Positions 1 to 8,391 of a stretch of 10,598 nucleotides of DNA are shown in pieces (the stretch's first letter is position 1; each line of letters opens with the position of its first letter). Source of the DNA: JACJWR01 sp964547485 (GTDB taxonomy: Bacteria > Actinomycetota > Actinomycetes > S36-B12 > UBA10799). A model generated the notes under the pieces. It was not told the DNA's origin, made no database searches, and saw only the letters and a list, made by a program, of their open reading frames with translations. The stretch is taken from the NCBI GenBank assembly GCA_964547485.1, contig CAZJNU010000084.1:1-10598 (forward strand), in the 5' to 3' direction. A program made the translations under genes and the position numbers.

Positions 1-556
1 GCCAACCCCGGTCGTCGCCTGCGAACGCATGCAACTCGTCGACCACCACCGCCCGCACGTCGGCGAATAGCGCTGCGTGATCGACGCGGCGGGAGACCAG
101 CATCGCCTCGATGGATTCCGGGGTGGTGAGCAAGACGTCCGGCGGTTCGGCGAGCATCCGGCGTCGTTCGCCGTCGCCGACATCGCCGTGCCACAGCCCG
201 ACCCGCCGCCCGATCCAGTCCGCGTAGCTGGTCAGCCGCGGGTACAGGTTGTTCAACAGCGCCCGCAGCGGGGTCAGATACAGCACCGACAGGCCCGCCC
301 AGCGGGACTCGGTCATTTCCGAGAGCAGCGGGAACATGGCCGCTTCGGTCTTACCGCCCGCGGTGGGCGCGACCAGCAGCGCATCACGACCGGCGCGAAT
401 TGGGGTGGCGGCCTGGTGTTGCAGCGGCCGTAGATCCGGCCATCCCAAAGTGTTGACCACATGGTGGGTGATGCCCGGGGCCAGCTCCGCAGCGACGCCG
501 CCACCACCAATTCCGCCGCCACTGCCGGCGACCGCGCGGTCAGCCTCGGCGTCCAC
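1..556 (-). CDS. brxHI: BREX DEAD/DEAH-box helicase BrxHI, N-terminal part (cut by window edge)
   Basis: Superfamily 2 helicase, taken as BrxHI because it directly follows brxD in a type 2 BREX operon. I translated the minus strand from a GTG at 556-554 and read 185 codons to the window edge. Visible motifs are a Q-like LRPLQHQA (residues 42-49), Walker A APTAGGKT (63-70), motif Ia LTPLRAL (94-100), motif Ib TTPES (144-148) and the Walker B box DELH (173-176). Residues 8-22 are a Gly/Ala-rich, probably disordered leader. The GTG abuts the brxD stop (TGA|GTG) and has a GAGGA ribosome-binding site at 568-564, 7 nt upstream, so it is both coupled and independently startable. The second RecA domain and any C-terminal domains lie outside the window. 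In the family it is expected to be an ATP-driven nucleic-acid translocase or helicase; its exact task in BREX is not established. Any Lhr-like helicase would show the same motifs, so the name rests on context. Confidence 0.88.
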   Translation of the reverse strand, partial: MDAEADRAVAGSGGGIGGGGVAAELAPGITHHVVNTLGWPDLRPLQHQAATPIRAGRDALLVAPTAGGKTEAAMFPLLSEMTESRWAGLSVLYLTPLRALLNNLYPRLTSYADWIGRRVGLWHGDVGDGERRRMLAEPPDVLLTTPESIEAMLVSRRVDHAALFADVRAVVVDELHAFAGDDRGW

Positions 557-1861
557 TCAGGTGTCCTCGAGGTCCAGGTCGATGTCGTCGATGCCGGCGA
601 CGGCCCGTTCGTCGGCGGTGAGTTCGTCGGTGCGCACGGTCAATGCGTAGTGACGGCGGGGGTCGAAGTCGTCGAACTGGTCCACCCGATCCAACACGTC
701 AGCGACCAACTTCTTCAGGAACACCCGCGGGGCGATGCCGACCTTGCCGCCGAGGCGCCCGGTCATGGCATCGGCCAGGGCCGCGATGTAGTCGTCATCT
801 ACAAGCTGCGGCACTCGTGCGCTGGCGCCGTCTGCGTACACGTCGCGCACCCGGACGCCGAGTTCGATGAGGCTGTCGCGGCTGAAGCCGGGCAGCCGAA
901 TTTGGACCGCGCGCGGGTTGTCGAAGCGTGGTTCGCCGGTGAAGTCGGTGGCGAGGCGCTGCGCCAACGGTGGTAGGCGTTGCACGCCGTGGGCGCCGTC
1001 AAAGAAGGCCGGGGTCCCGGTGATCAGCAGGTACAGGCCAGGGAACCGGCCCGAGTGAACCTCGTCGATGAGTTGGCGCAACGCGTTGAGAGCCTTGTCT
1101 CGGACATCTCCGCGCACCCGCTGCAACGTCTCCACTTCGTCCAACACCACGACGAGGCCGCGGAAACCGGAATCGCGCAGCACCACAAGCAGCCCTTGCA
1201 GAAACCCGAGCGCACCGAAGTGGTCCAGCGAGCCTTTGACCCCGGCGGCACGCTTCGCACCGGCCGCCACATGTGGCTGGCCCGCGAGCCAGGCGAGTAG
1301 CCCGGCCGCCGTGCCGACGTCGCCGGCGACCATCGCCTGCTGGTAGCCGCGTAGCGCGGCCGCGAATCCGGGGGCGGTGCGGGCCACCACCTCCAGCCGG
1401 CGTTCCATCAGTTCCGCGGCTGCTGTGGGCAGCGTCTGCTCGGTGGCGCCGGCGGTCAGCGCATCGTCTTCGAGGACGAACAGCCAGGCATCGATGATCT
1501 GCCCGAACGCTGACGGTGGAAACTCGGCGGTGGTGAGGTTCTCTGTGATCCGCCGGTAGACCGTTTCCAACTTGTGCAGCGGGGTTTCCGTTTCGCTGAT
1601 CTGCACCTCGGAGGTGGCGAAGCCGAGCGTGCGGGCGCGTTCCTGCAGCCAGCGCGAGAAGAACGTCTTACCCGCGCCGTACTCCCCACGCACCGCCTTA
1701 AACACGGCCCCGCCTTCGGCGGCCGAGGTCAACTCAGCATCGATGGCAGCGTCGAACCGGTCCAGTCCGACGGCGAGCAGGTCCAGTCCGTTCGCGGGGA
1801 CGGTGCCGCGGCGCAGCGAGTCGATCACGTCGCGTTGGCGTCGTGCTGAGGGCGCGCTCAC
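557..1861 (-). CDS. brxD: BREX system ATP-binding protein BrxD
   Basis: P-loop ATPase of 434 residues, the small ATPase characteristic of type 2 BREX. Walker A is GEYGAGKT (59-66). Walker B is LVVVLDEVETL (236-246, D241/E242), preceded by a hydrophobic strand, and LLITGTPAFF (278-287) matches a sensor-like strand of AAA/STAND-type ATPases. The C-terminus is acidic (IDDIDLDLEDT). The start chosen is GTG at 1861-1859, overlapping the pglZ stop as GTGA. The open frame continues 68 codons further upstream, but that stretch is Arg/Pro-rich, lies wholly inside pglZ and looks like out-of-phase translation of it. There is no strong ribosome-binding site before the GTG, so translation is probably coupled to pglZ. 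Its biochemical role in BREX is not well defined; nucleotide-dependent remodelling or signalling within the complex is an inference. Confidence 0.92.
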   Translation of the reverse strand: MSAPSARRQRDVIDSLRRGTVPANGLDLLAVGLDRFDAAIDAELTSAAEGGAVFKAVRGEYGAGKTFFSRWLQERARTLGFATSEVQISETETPLHKLETVYRRITENLTTAEFPPSAFGQIIDAWLFVLEDDALTAGATEQTLPTAAAELMERRLEVVARTAPGFAAALRGYQQAMVAGDVGTAAGLLAWLAGQPHVAAGAKRAAGVKGSLDHFGALGFLQGLLVVLRDSGFRGLVVVLDEVETLQRVRGDVRDKALNALRQLIDEVHSGRFPGLYLLITGTPAFFDGAHGVQRLPPLAQRLATDFTGEPRFDNPRAVQIRLPGFSRDSLIELGVRVRDVYADGASARVPQLVDDDYIAALADAMTGRLGGKVGIAPRVFLKKLVADVLDRVDQFDDFDPRRHYALTVRTDELTADERAVAGIDDIDLDLEDT

Positions 1862-4536
1862 CTGCGCAGTCCGAACTGGTCGCGCAGCATCGCTGTGTCC
1901 AGCAGCCAGGTGACACCGTCGGGGTCGAGGCCCAGTACCGGGTAGCCCTCGACGTTGAGGATCTTCTGCAGCGGTGCCAGGCTTCCCGCCACTCGCACCG
2001 CGGCGATTCCGGCCTGGTGGGCGACGACGTCGCGATGGGACCGCCCGCCACCGTCGGCCAGACACGTGACTACCCCGGCGACGATCTGATCGCTCGGGCG
2101 GCCACGAGGGTGGCGGGCGACCTGGGTGCGGTAGACATCGCTGGCTAGCAGCGCGGCGGCCAACACCTGCCCTGAGCTGGCCGCGTCGGCGCCGGTGTCG
2201 GCGGTGTCGGTGTCGGTGAACAGGGACTCCTGGCCGGGTGCGTCGAGGGTCGGGGCCGCCACCTCAGGTTCGCGACGGTCGGGCCGCGCAGCCCGCCCGT
2301 CCGGAACTCGCGTCGCTTCCAACCACCACGACGGTGCCTGCGGTGGTGCGGGCTGCCAGCCGGCGGCGGCGAGTCTGTCTGGGGTACGGGTCAACACGAT
2401 GAACGGGATCGTGACCTCCGCGGCGGCCGCACCACCGTGGTAGCCGGCGGCCTTGTTGCCGTAGCGCAGATCCTCCCGCCACGCGGCCACTATCGGGCCG
2501 GCGAGAACCCTGCGCCCGGTCAGCAGCACCTCACCCTCCCCCGGCTCTCCGGTCGTGGCGGGACGGAAGCGGGCGTCTGCGCCGTCGGCGGCGACACGGT
2601 GCGATCCGCGTTCGACCACGTGGCCATGATCCGACGTCAGCACGACAGCCCGACCGTTTTGTCCTGCCAAGTCCAGCAGCGGCCCGAGGTGCTGCACTGC
2701 ATCCACCGTCCAGTCGATACCGCCAGGGTCGGCTTTGGCCAGCGCATCGTCGACGGTGTTGAGCACCACCGCAACCGCCGGCGCATCGGAGGCGATCGCA
2801 CTACGCACCGATGCCGGGAGTTGCTCGCCGAGAGCGGAGCGCAGGTCGTCCTTGTGGAACAGTTGCCCGCCGGGAAACAGCGTTGCGAAGGTGCGTTTCT
2901 CGTCGGTTTGGGTTCCGTCGCACAAGTGGCCGGCGAACAAGGAGGTGCGGCTATAACGGGTGAGCGTGGGTAGTGCCGCGACCACCGGCAACCGGGCGTC
3001 TGCGCGGACACATTCGATCCAGTTGCGTTGCACCGCGGCGTCGACGAGTTCAGCCGCCACCGAGGTGCTCATCCCATCCACCACGATCACCAGCGCCCTC
3101 TGACCGGCCAACAGCGGGGCCACCAAATCGGCCAGCACATCCTCCACCCCCGGCGCCGCATCGCCGGTGCGATCGGCGGCGACATCCTCTGCGAGTAGCC
3201 GCGCGAACTGCGCGTCGTGGGTTGTCCGGCGGGCACCGGCACGCTCGGCCACCGTCCGGTAGACCGACGCGACCTGCGGATCGCTGCTGCCCGCCGCGAC
3301 GTCGGCGATCGCGCGGTCGACCCAGGCGTCCTCCCCCGCCTGCCGGGCCAGTGCCGCACGCAGAGTGGTGACTGGGGTGTCAACGCTGTCCAGCCAGCGC
3401 GACAGTCGCACCGCCATCTGGGCGCGTCCCGTGGCGGTGGCTTGCTGCCCGCGTGCCGCAGCATGAGCCAGCAGCGTCGCGAGCCGATGCTCGATGCGGT
3501 CCCGGCCGAGCGGATCCTGCGCTGTCGATGAGTCGCCCGCCAGTACGTCCGCCAAGGCATCGGCCAGCGCACGGAGCCGGGCGTCGTAGCCGGCCGGCAG
3601 CACCGCGGACAGTTCTGCACCGCGTGGCCATTGCACATCGATCAGCAACTGCTCGGAGCGCACAAGCAATGCCGAGCGTTGCTGGTCGCTTCGCTGCGGA
3701 GCACCCAGATAACCGGTAGCCAACGCCGCCAGCGCACGAGCCTGGAGCTGCTCAGGCTGGGCACCGCCCATCATCGGTTCCATCCTGACCGCGGCCGCGT
3801 GCGCCTGCGCAGGCCGGCCATCGGTGTAGAGGACATCGCAGACCAGTCCGACAGTGACCGCATCCACCGGCGACGGGCTGCCGATGATGTCCAAAATCAG
3901 CGGAGCGGTCAAACCCAGATTGTCGCGCGACCAGGTGGTGACCGACGCACGCACCGAGTCGGGCAGGCTCTGCCAGCGGTGTTGTGCGTCAATGTCGGCG
4001 GAGACGTCCAGCAATCCTTCCGGATCGACGTCCGCGGCGGAGATGCTCAACACTGACCCCAGCAGCGCCCGCATCGCGACGTCGGCAGTGACGACTCCGG
4101 AGGCGGCCGCCGGATAGCCACCGCCCGGCCGGTGATCGGTCAGGGCCGTGGCAACTTCAGTGCCCGCCCGTTTCAGGTCGGAGGCCACCGCTGTCGCCCC
4201 GAACATCGCTGCCACCGCCCCCCACGGTTCCACCAGCTCCACCTGCTGCTTGTGCAGTCGCCCCGCAATGGACTCCCCCAGGTCGGCCAGCTCCCGATCG
4301 GTAAGGACCACCAGAAACTCGTCCTCACCACGGGCCAGCAGCGCCTCCCACACCGCCAACGCGGATTGACACGGCCGCACCTGCACCTGGCTGCCATCAA
4401 TCGGCAGGGTCGCCGGTCCGTTCCACACCGGCTGCGCCGCCAACGCCAACACCATGCTCGTCCCGGCCTTCGCCACGAGTTGCCGGGCATACTGCTCCAC
4501 CGTCGCCTCGCTGAGCACCGGCAGGTGACGGATCAC
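1858..4536 (-). CDS. pglZ: BREX type 2 phosphatase-fold protein PglZ
   Basis: PglZ, the signature protein shared by BREX systems, with an alkaline-phosphatase-like metal-binding core; 892 residues from the chosen start. Core motifs, numbered from that start, are VIVVDGMS (483-490, metal-ligand Asp), the nucleophile-region PTLTRYSRTSLFAG (523-536), the metal-site TSDHGHV (634-640) and GYHGG (698-702). The N-terminal half is helical and Ala-rich without a catalytic signature. After a variable acidic, Thr/Asp-rich linker (about 770-786), a C-terminal domain (about 790-892) ends in LLDTAMLRDQFGLRR. The start is GTG at 4536, which overlaps the pglY stop as GTGA, the same arrangement as at pglZ/brxD. 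A GTG four codons upstream (4548) is possible; neither has a convincing ribosome-binding site. In Streptomyces, PglZ has been reported to offset toxicity of the methyltransferase PglX, which is not in this window. Confidence 0.95.
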   Translation of the reverse strand: MIRHLPVLSEATVEQYARQLVAKAGTSMVLALAAQPVWNGPATLPIDGSQVQVRPCQSALAVWEALLARGEDEFLVVLTDRELADLGESIAGRLHKQQVELVEPWGAVAAMFGATAVASDLKRAGTEVATALTDHRPGGGYPAAASGVVTADVAMRALLGSVLSISAADVDPEGLLDVSADIDAQHRWQSLPDSVRASVTTWSRDNLGLTAPLILDIIGSPSPVDAVTVGLVCDVLYTDGRPAQAHAAAVRMEPMMGGAQPEQLQARALAALATGYLGAPQRSDQQRSALLVRSEQLLIDVQWPRGAELSAVLPAGYDARLRALADALADVLAGDSSTAQDPLGRDRIEHRLATLLAHAAARGQQATATGRAQMAVRLSRWLDSVDTPVTTLRAALARQAGEDAWVDRAIADVAAGSSDPQVASVYRTVAERAGARRTTHDAQFARLLAEDVAADRTGDAAPGVEDVLADLVAPLLAGQRALVIVVDGMSTSVAAELVDAAVQRNWIECVRADARLPVVAALPTLTRYSRTSLFAGHLCDGTQTDEKRTFATLFPGGQLFHKDDLRSALGEQLPASVRSAIASDAPAVAVVLNTVDDALAKADPGGIDWTVDAVQHLGPLLDLAGQNGRAVVLTSDHGHVVERGSHRVAADGADARFRPATTGEPGEGEVLLTGRRVLAGPIVAAWREDLRYGNKAAGYHGGAAAAEVTIPFIVLTRTPDRLAAAGWQPAPPQAPSWWLEATRVPDGRAARPDRREPEVAAPTLDAPGQESLFTDTDTADTGADAASSGQVLAAALLASDVYRTQVARHPRGRPSDQIVAGVVTCLADGGGRSHRDVVAHQAGIAAVRVAGSLAPLQKILNVEGYPVLGLDPDGVTWLLDTAMLRDQFGLRR

Positions 4537-7500
4537 TCCAGCCACCACTGCACTCGCAACTTCTTGCCCGGAGCGGCCTGCAGGCCCGACTTCACAGCGT
4601 CCGCCACCCTCGCTAGCGCCGCATCCACATCGCCGAGTTCGATGGCGTCCAGTTCTCCCGCGACCTGTTTCGGAGGGAGTGGAGGTGGCGGTGGCGGTGG
4701 CGGAGGTGGGGGTGGTGGTGGCTTGTCACCGGCCAGGTACTCCGCAGCGGCCGTGCTGACTGGCGGAATCACGTTGGCCAGGGGTGAGTGCAACTCCGAC
4801 GATCCTGCCGCGGACCACAGCGGGTCGAGGATGGTGGCGGCGCGCTGATCGCCTGCGGCCTTTCGCGCCACCGCGTCCAGCACCGCCCAAGGCGCCCCCT
4901 TCAACGAGGCGGCCACCACCCGGGCGCTCGACAGCGACTTCGCAATCGGTTGGGGCTCGGCCGGTAGCGCAGCGTTGGCCAGCGCCTCGACCACCACCAA
5001 ATCGTCGTGCTCGTTGGCCAACTTCGACACCAGGTCGCGGCCCGAAATGGCGTCCCGCAGCCGCGCGGACCCGTCGAGTCGCAAAGTGGCCGAATGAGAT
5101 TCCAGCAGCCTCACCAATTCGGCGGCGTCGATCTGCCACGCCAGCGCCTTGTCGCGTACCGCGGCCGCCAACCGGCGGACCGCACCCGCGGTCAGCACCG
5201 TCGATCCGGTCACGCCAAACACGGTGGCGGCCCGCGCTACCGCGATCGTCCACGACTCCGCGCTGGGGAGCACCGAATCTCCCAGCACGTACTCGTCACG
5301 TAGCTGGCCGGCGCCGGTGACGTCAACCGGCGCCCCGTGGACTGTGAACGTCTTGTCATCGAGCAGCGACCAGGACAGGACCAGCAAGTCCTGCAACTGG
5401 GTGCTCAACCCCCACGGTGCCAGCCACTCCCGGATCCGCCGCACCGGCACCTGCCCGGTGAGGTTGTCCCGGGCCGACCAGCGCACGAAATCGTTGCGCC
5501 ACGGAAACGATTGGGCGCCGAACACGAAGTGGTTCTCGTGCATCTGCCCACATCTCAGCGGGTTCGCAACCCGCCTCAGCACCCCACGCTTCGCCGAGTC
5601 CACCGCGTCGACTCGGCCCTCTCGCTGCATGGCCTGGCTGACGAAGTCGACTACGACCCCGACATCGGCACGCCGCACCTCGGTGCTGCCCGGCTCGAAC
5701 CGGGGATGGTCGGGGTACTGGCTGCTGAGCATCTGGTCGGCCAGATTGGTCATCGCCTGCCCCAGGTCCGCACCGATCGCCCGCTGCGGAACGAAATCGG
5801 GATCTAACGTTGCGAACGGCGGAACATCACCGTAGGTCATGTCGATGTCGACGGATTCCCGGTTGGCCACCCCGTAGGCCTGCTTGAGGACCTCGGTCAG
5901 CTTGTTCGTCAGCGCGCCGCGCAGACTCTCCAAATGCGACTTGGCCATCGGCCGCTGTTCCGGTGGGAGATGCGCGGAATGCTCCGCGAGGCGTTGCCCG
6001 TCACCGCGGAGCAGATAGTTCAGCCGCACGAGTTTTCCCAAGTCGTCCAACCGCGCGGTGGTGAGGAAACTGGGGACCCACGCAACCGTGCGCGACTGCA
6101 AGCCTTCGTGGCGCAACGTGTCGATGCGACTGATGTCGTCTTGCGGGCCGTGTCCGTCGGAGTCGAACGGGAAGTCGACGATGAGCCGCCACCGCTCACC
6201 GTCGGCGCGCAGCACCGAGTCGGTCATTTCGTCGCGGTTGCGAATATTGCCGTAGACCACGTCGATGGTGCGCTTCGACCCACGCCAGATGGTGTCGATC
6301 CGGGCGGAGCCGATCAGCGCCTGCTCCTCGGTGACGCCGAGCTGACCGAAGAGCATGTCGCGCAGCAGGGTGCGCCGAGCGGCTTCGGTGTCCTCGTTGG
6401 CGACACGCTCCAGGATCGAGTCGTAGTCCACACCGGACAGTTGCACCGAGATGATCGGGTCGTGCCCGTCACCGATGTCGATCTCGCCGACGGTTTCCGC
6501 CCAGGACCGCACCTTTGACAGCACCGTCGCCGACTCACCTCCCGGAATGCGGCTACGCACCGTGCCATGGTTCAGGGCGGCCAACTTGCCGCCCGTCAGG
6601 TTGGCCAACGCCTTCACGCTCGGCGCGATCGCCGCGACCAGCAACGTCTTGGCGAGCCTGTCGTCGCGGGCGAACGCACTGTTGCGGTCCAGCCCGGACG
6701 TTTGTGACTCGTCGAGCCCGTGGGCGTCGAGCAGCAGCGGCCGCAACTTGTCCGTATACAGGGTGCGAGCCACCTCGAACCGGTGCTGCATCTCCACCGT
6801 CAACGCGGTCTCCGCGTTCGCGACCATCACGTCATACAAGTCCCCAGCCGGGATGATGTCGTCGATCACCAACGTGTCACGGCCGTTCACCAGCAACTGG
6901 GCCATCACCTTCAGCGCCGTGCGTTCCCGCTGCAACAGCCCTGACAGCACCACCAGCGTGTCCACCAGTGCCGGGGAGAACGGGTACACCTCGGCGAACT
7001 GCTCCTCACCCGCACCCGCCTCCGACGTCAGCAGCGTGTCCCACACCGCCCGGTTCGACTTCACCGAGGCCAATGCGTCACGGATCGCGGCGCCGGCAGC
7101 CTCCGACCGGGGCTGCAGCAACCGTTTGTGGGCGATCTTCGGAAGGTCCGCGGCTGCCAAATCGACCCGGTCGAACCGCTCCTCCCAGAATTTGAAGGTG
7201 TCCCCCACCGCCAACTTCTCCGCACCAGTGATACCGGCGACCCGGTCGCCGAGGAAGTCGCGCAACTCCCGCTGCCGGGCCACGAACGACACGATCGGCA
7301 ACTCCCGGCCGCTGCCGCCCTGCTCCACCAGCGTCGCCACCTTGGCGCCCTCACTTGATACGAACACCTGATCGGAGAGATGCGCCGCCAGCCACAGCAC
7401 CAACTCGTCCATGAAGAGCACCAGAGCGTCGTATCCCAAAGATTTGGCGTGCCGCGACATGACGCCGAGACCCTCCGCGGGCGGCAGCCAGTCACCGGAG

Positions 7501-8219
7501 TTCTTGATGTGACTGAAATGCGTCGCCACCAAGTCCGCGACCAACCGGTCCCGCTCGCCGTTACCCACCGGCAGTTCGGCCGCAGTCTCGAAGGATGCCA
7601 AGTCCCAGCCGCCGGCGAAATCACCCCAACCCCCACCGGCGGGGCCCGCGGCCGCGGCAGCGCCGCCGCCAGCAACGCCGTTGAGCACGTCGAAGAACTG
7701 GCCGGGGTTGAGCTCGATGATCGATCGGGCGTTGTCCAACAGTCCGTCGGAGTTGTGCAGCACCGGCAGCACCGCGTCGGGATGTTCGCGGGTGATCGTG
7801 TCCAGATAGCCCCGGTACAACGCCTCCTCAAAGCTGCGGGCACCCAACAAGTGGTATTCGACCGTCAGGAACCGCTTGCCCAACACCTCCTGATGCCGCT
7901 GCACCGTGGCCTGCAACCCTGGCAGACCCTTCGCCTCCGGCATACCGCGCAAGATCAAATCCAGCACCGCCAGGAAATGGCTCTTGCCCGACCCGAACGA
8001 GCCGTGGATGAACACCCCCTTCGAACTGCCCTGAGCCAACGCCGACTCCAGATACTTCAACGACTCGTCAAACGCCGTCGCCAGCGAGTCCGTCACCACA
8101 TATTCGGCGACCGTCTCCCGCGCCCGCTGCACACCGGAATTGAGTTGCAGCACATAGTCCGACGCCGACACCACCTCGGGGACGTCGAACGCCTCCCCCA
8201 ACGTCATCGGCGCAGTCAT
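4533..8219 (-). CDS. pglY: BREX type 2 large ATPase PglY
   Basis: Large P-loop ATPase of 1228 residues, the type 2 counterpart of BrxC; the length is close to that usual for PglY (about 1200-1300). Walker A is HGSFGSGKSHF (72-82) and Walker B is ALVLFMDELVLW (265-276, D271/E272). A Gly/Ala-rich loop lies between them at about 181-205. The middle carries the FWEERFD and PFSPALVDTLVVLSGLLQRERT stretches around residues 344-350 and 440-460. The C-terminus has a run of 14 prolines (1167-1180), then LPP and a short domain ending in QWWLE. The ATG at 8219 has a GGAGGGG ribosome-binding stretch about 10 nt upstream; a second ATG at codon 5 is possible. It is the first gene of the minus-strand operon in this window and overlaps pglZ by 4 bp. 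It probably acts in the cytoplasm as a DNA-associated motor or scaffold with PglZ and PglX. Confidence 0.93.
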   Translation of the reverse strand: MTAPMTLGEAFDVPEVVSASDYVLQLNSGVQRARETVAEYVVTDSLATAFDESLKYLESALAQGSSKGVFIHGSFGSGKSHFLAVLDLILRGMPEAKGLPGLQATVQRHQEVLGKRFLTVEYHLLGARSFEEALYRGYLDTITREHPDAVLPVLHNSDGLLDNARSIIELNPGQFFDVLNGVAGGGAAAAAGPAGGGWGDFAGGWDLASFETAAELPVGNGERDRLVADLVATHFSHIKNSGDWLPPAEGLGVMSRHAKSLGYDALVLFMDELVLWLAAHLSDQVFVSSEGAKVATLVEQGGSGRELPIVSFVARQRELRDFLGDRVAGITGAEKLAVGDTFKFWEERFDRVDLAAADLPKIAHKRLLQPRSEAAGAAIRDALASVKSNRAVWDTLLTSEAGAGEEQFAEVYPFSPALVDTLVVLSGLLQRERTALKVMAQLLVNGRDTLVIDDIIPAGDLYDVMVANAETALTVEMQHRFEVARTLYTDKLRPLLLDAHGLDESQTSGLDRNSAFARDDRLAKTLLVAAIAPSVKALANLTGGKLAALNHGTVRSRIPGGESATVLSKVRSWAETVGEIDIGDGHDPIISVQLSGVDYDSILERVANEDTEAARRTLLRDMLFGQLGVTEEQALIGSARIDTIWRGSKRTIDVVYGNIRNRDEMTDSVLRADGERWRLIVDFPFDSDGHGPQDDISRIDTLRHEGLQSRTVAWVPSFLTTARLDDLGKLVRLNYLLRGDGQRLAEHSAHLPPEQRPMAKSHLESLRGALTNKLTEVLKQAYGVANRESVDIDMTYGDVPPFATLDPDFVPQRAIGADLGQAMTNLADQMLSSQYPDHPRFEPGSTEVRRADVGVVVDFVSQAMQREGRVDAVDSAKRGVLRRVANPLRCGQMHENHFVFGAQSFPWRNDFVRWSARDNLTGQVPVRRIREWLAPWGLSTQLQDLLVLSWSLLDDKTFTVHGAPVDVTGAGQLRDEYVLGDSVLPSAESWTIAVARAATVFGVTGSTVLTAGAVRRLAAAVRDKALAWQIDAAELVRLLESHSATLRLDGSARLRDAISGRDLVSKLANEHDDLVVVEALANAALPAEPQPIAKSLSSARVVAASLKGAPWAVLDAVARKAAGDQRAATILDPLWSAAGSSELHSPLANVIPPVSTAAAEYLAGDKPPPPPPPPPPPPPPLPPKQVAGELDAIELGDVDAALARVADAVKSGLQAAPGKKLRVQWWLE
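4680..4721. repeat. GGT/GGC-type triplet tract encoding 14 prolines in PglY
   Basis: On the plus strand this is an uninterrupted run of NGG triplets (tgg, agg, cgg, ggg). On the minus strand it reads CCA/CCT/CCG/CCC and encodes Pro1167-1180 of PglY; Leu1181 and two more prolines follow. The codons are mixed rather than one pure repeat unit, so selection for proline as well as slippage may have shaped it. It separates the main body of PglY from a final domain of about 45 residues. Confidence 0.9.
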
Positions 8220-8248
8220 GGTCGTCGCACCCCTCCCTCAACTCGCCC

Positions 8249-8269
8249 GGTTCGGATCCCCGCCGAACC
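8249..8269. repeat. Perfect inverted repeat, 7-7-7, upstream of pglY
   Basis: GGTTCGG (8249-8255), a 7-nt spacer, then CCGAACC (8263-8269): every base of the arms pairs. It lies 30 bp before the pglY start and just upstream of its ribosome-binding stretch. It could be an operator for a dimeric repressor or a hairpin in the pglY leader. There is no U tract, so it is not a classical terminator. Confidence 0.6.
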
Positions 8270-8337
8270 TATGCCCCACCCTAGGAGCAACCCCCGACCG
8301 TTTCCGGAACCAACCGGATTTCCTCGGGCAGCCGTGT

Positions 8338-8358
8338 GTGGGTCACAGCCGGACCCAC
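8338..8358. repeat. Perfect inverted repeat, 7-7-7, mid-intergenic
   Basis: GTGGGTC (8338-8344), a 7-nt spacer, then GACCCAC (8352-8358), again perfect. Arm and spacer lengths match those of the repeat at 8249-8269, but the sequence differs. The centres are 89 bp apart. It sits between the two divergent transcription units, about 35 bp upstream of the TTGAC repeats, and may be a regulator site. Confidence 0.55.
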
Positions 8359-8391
8359 CGCACCTCCTACCTTCAGGCGCTGCACACCGCC

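Noticed and set aside
1862..2065. 68-codon upstream extension of brxD
   Set aside because: It lies wholly within pglZ, is Arg/Pro-rich, and the GTGA overlap at 1861 gives a natural start.
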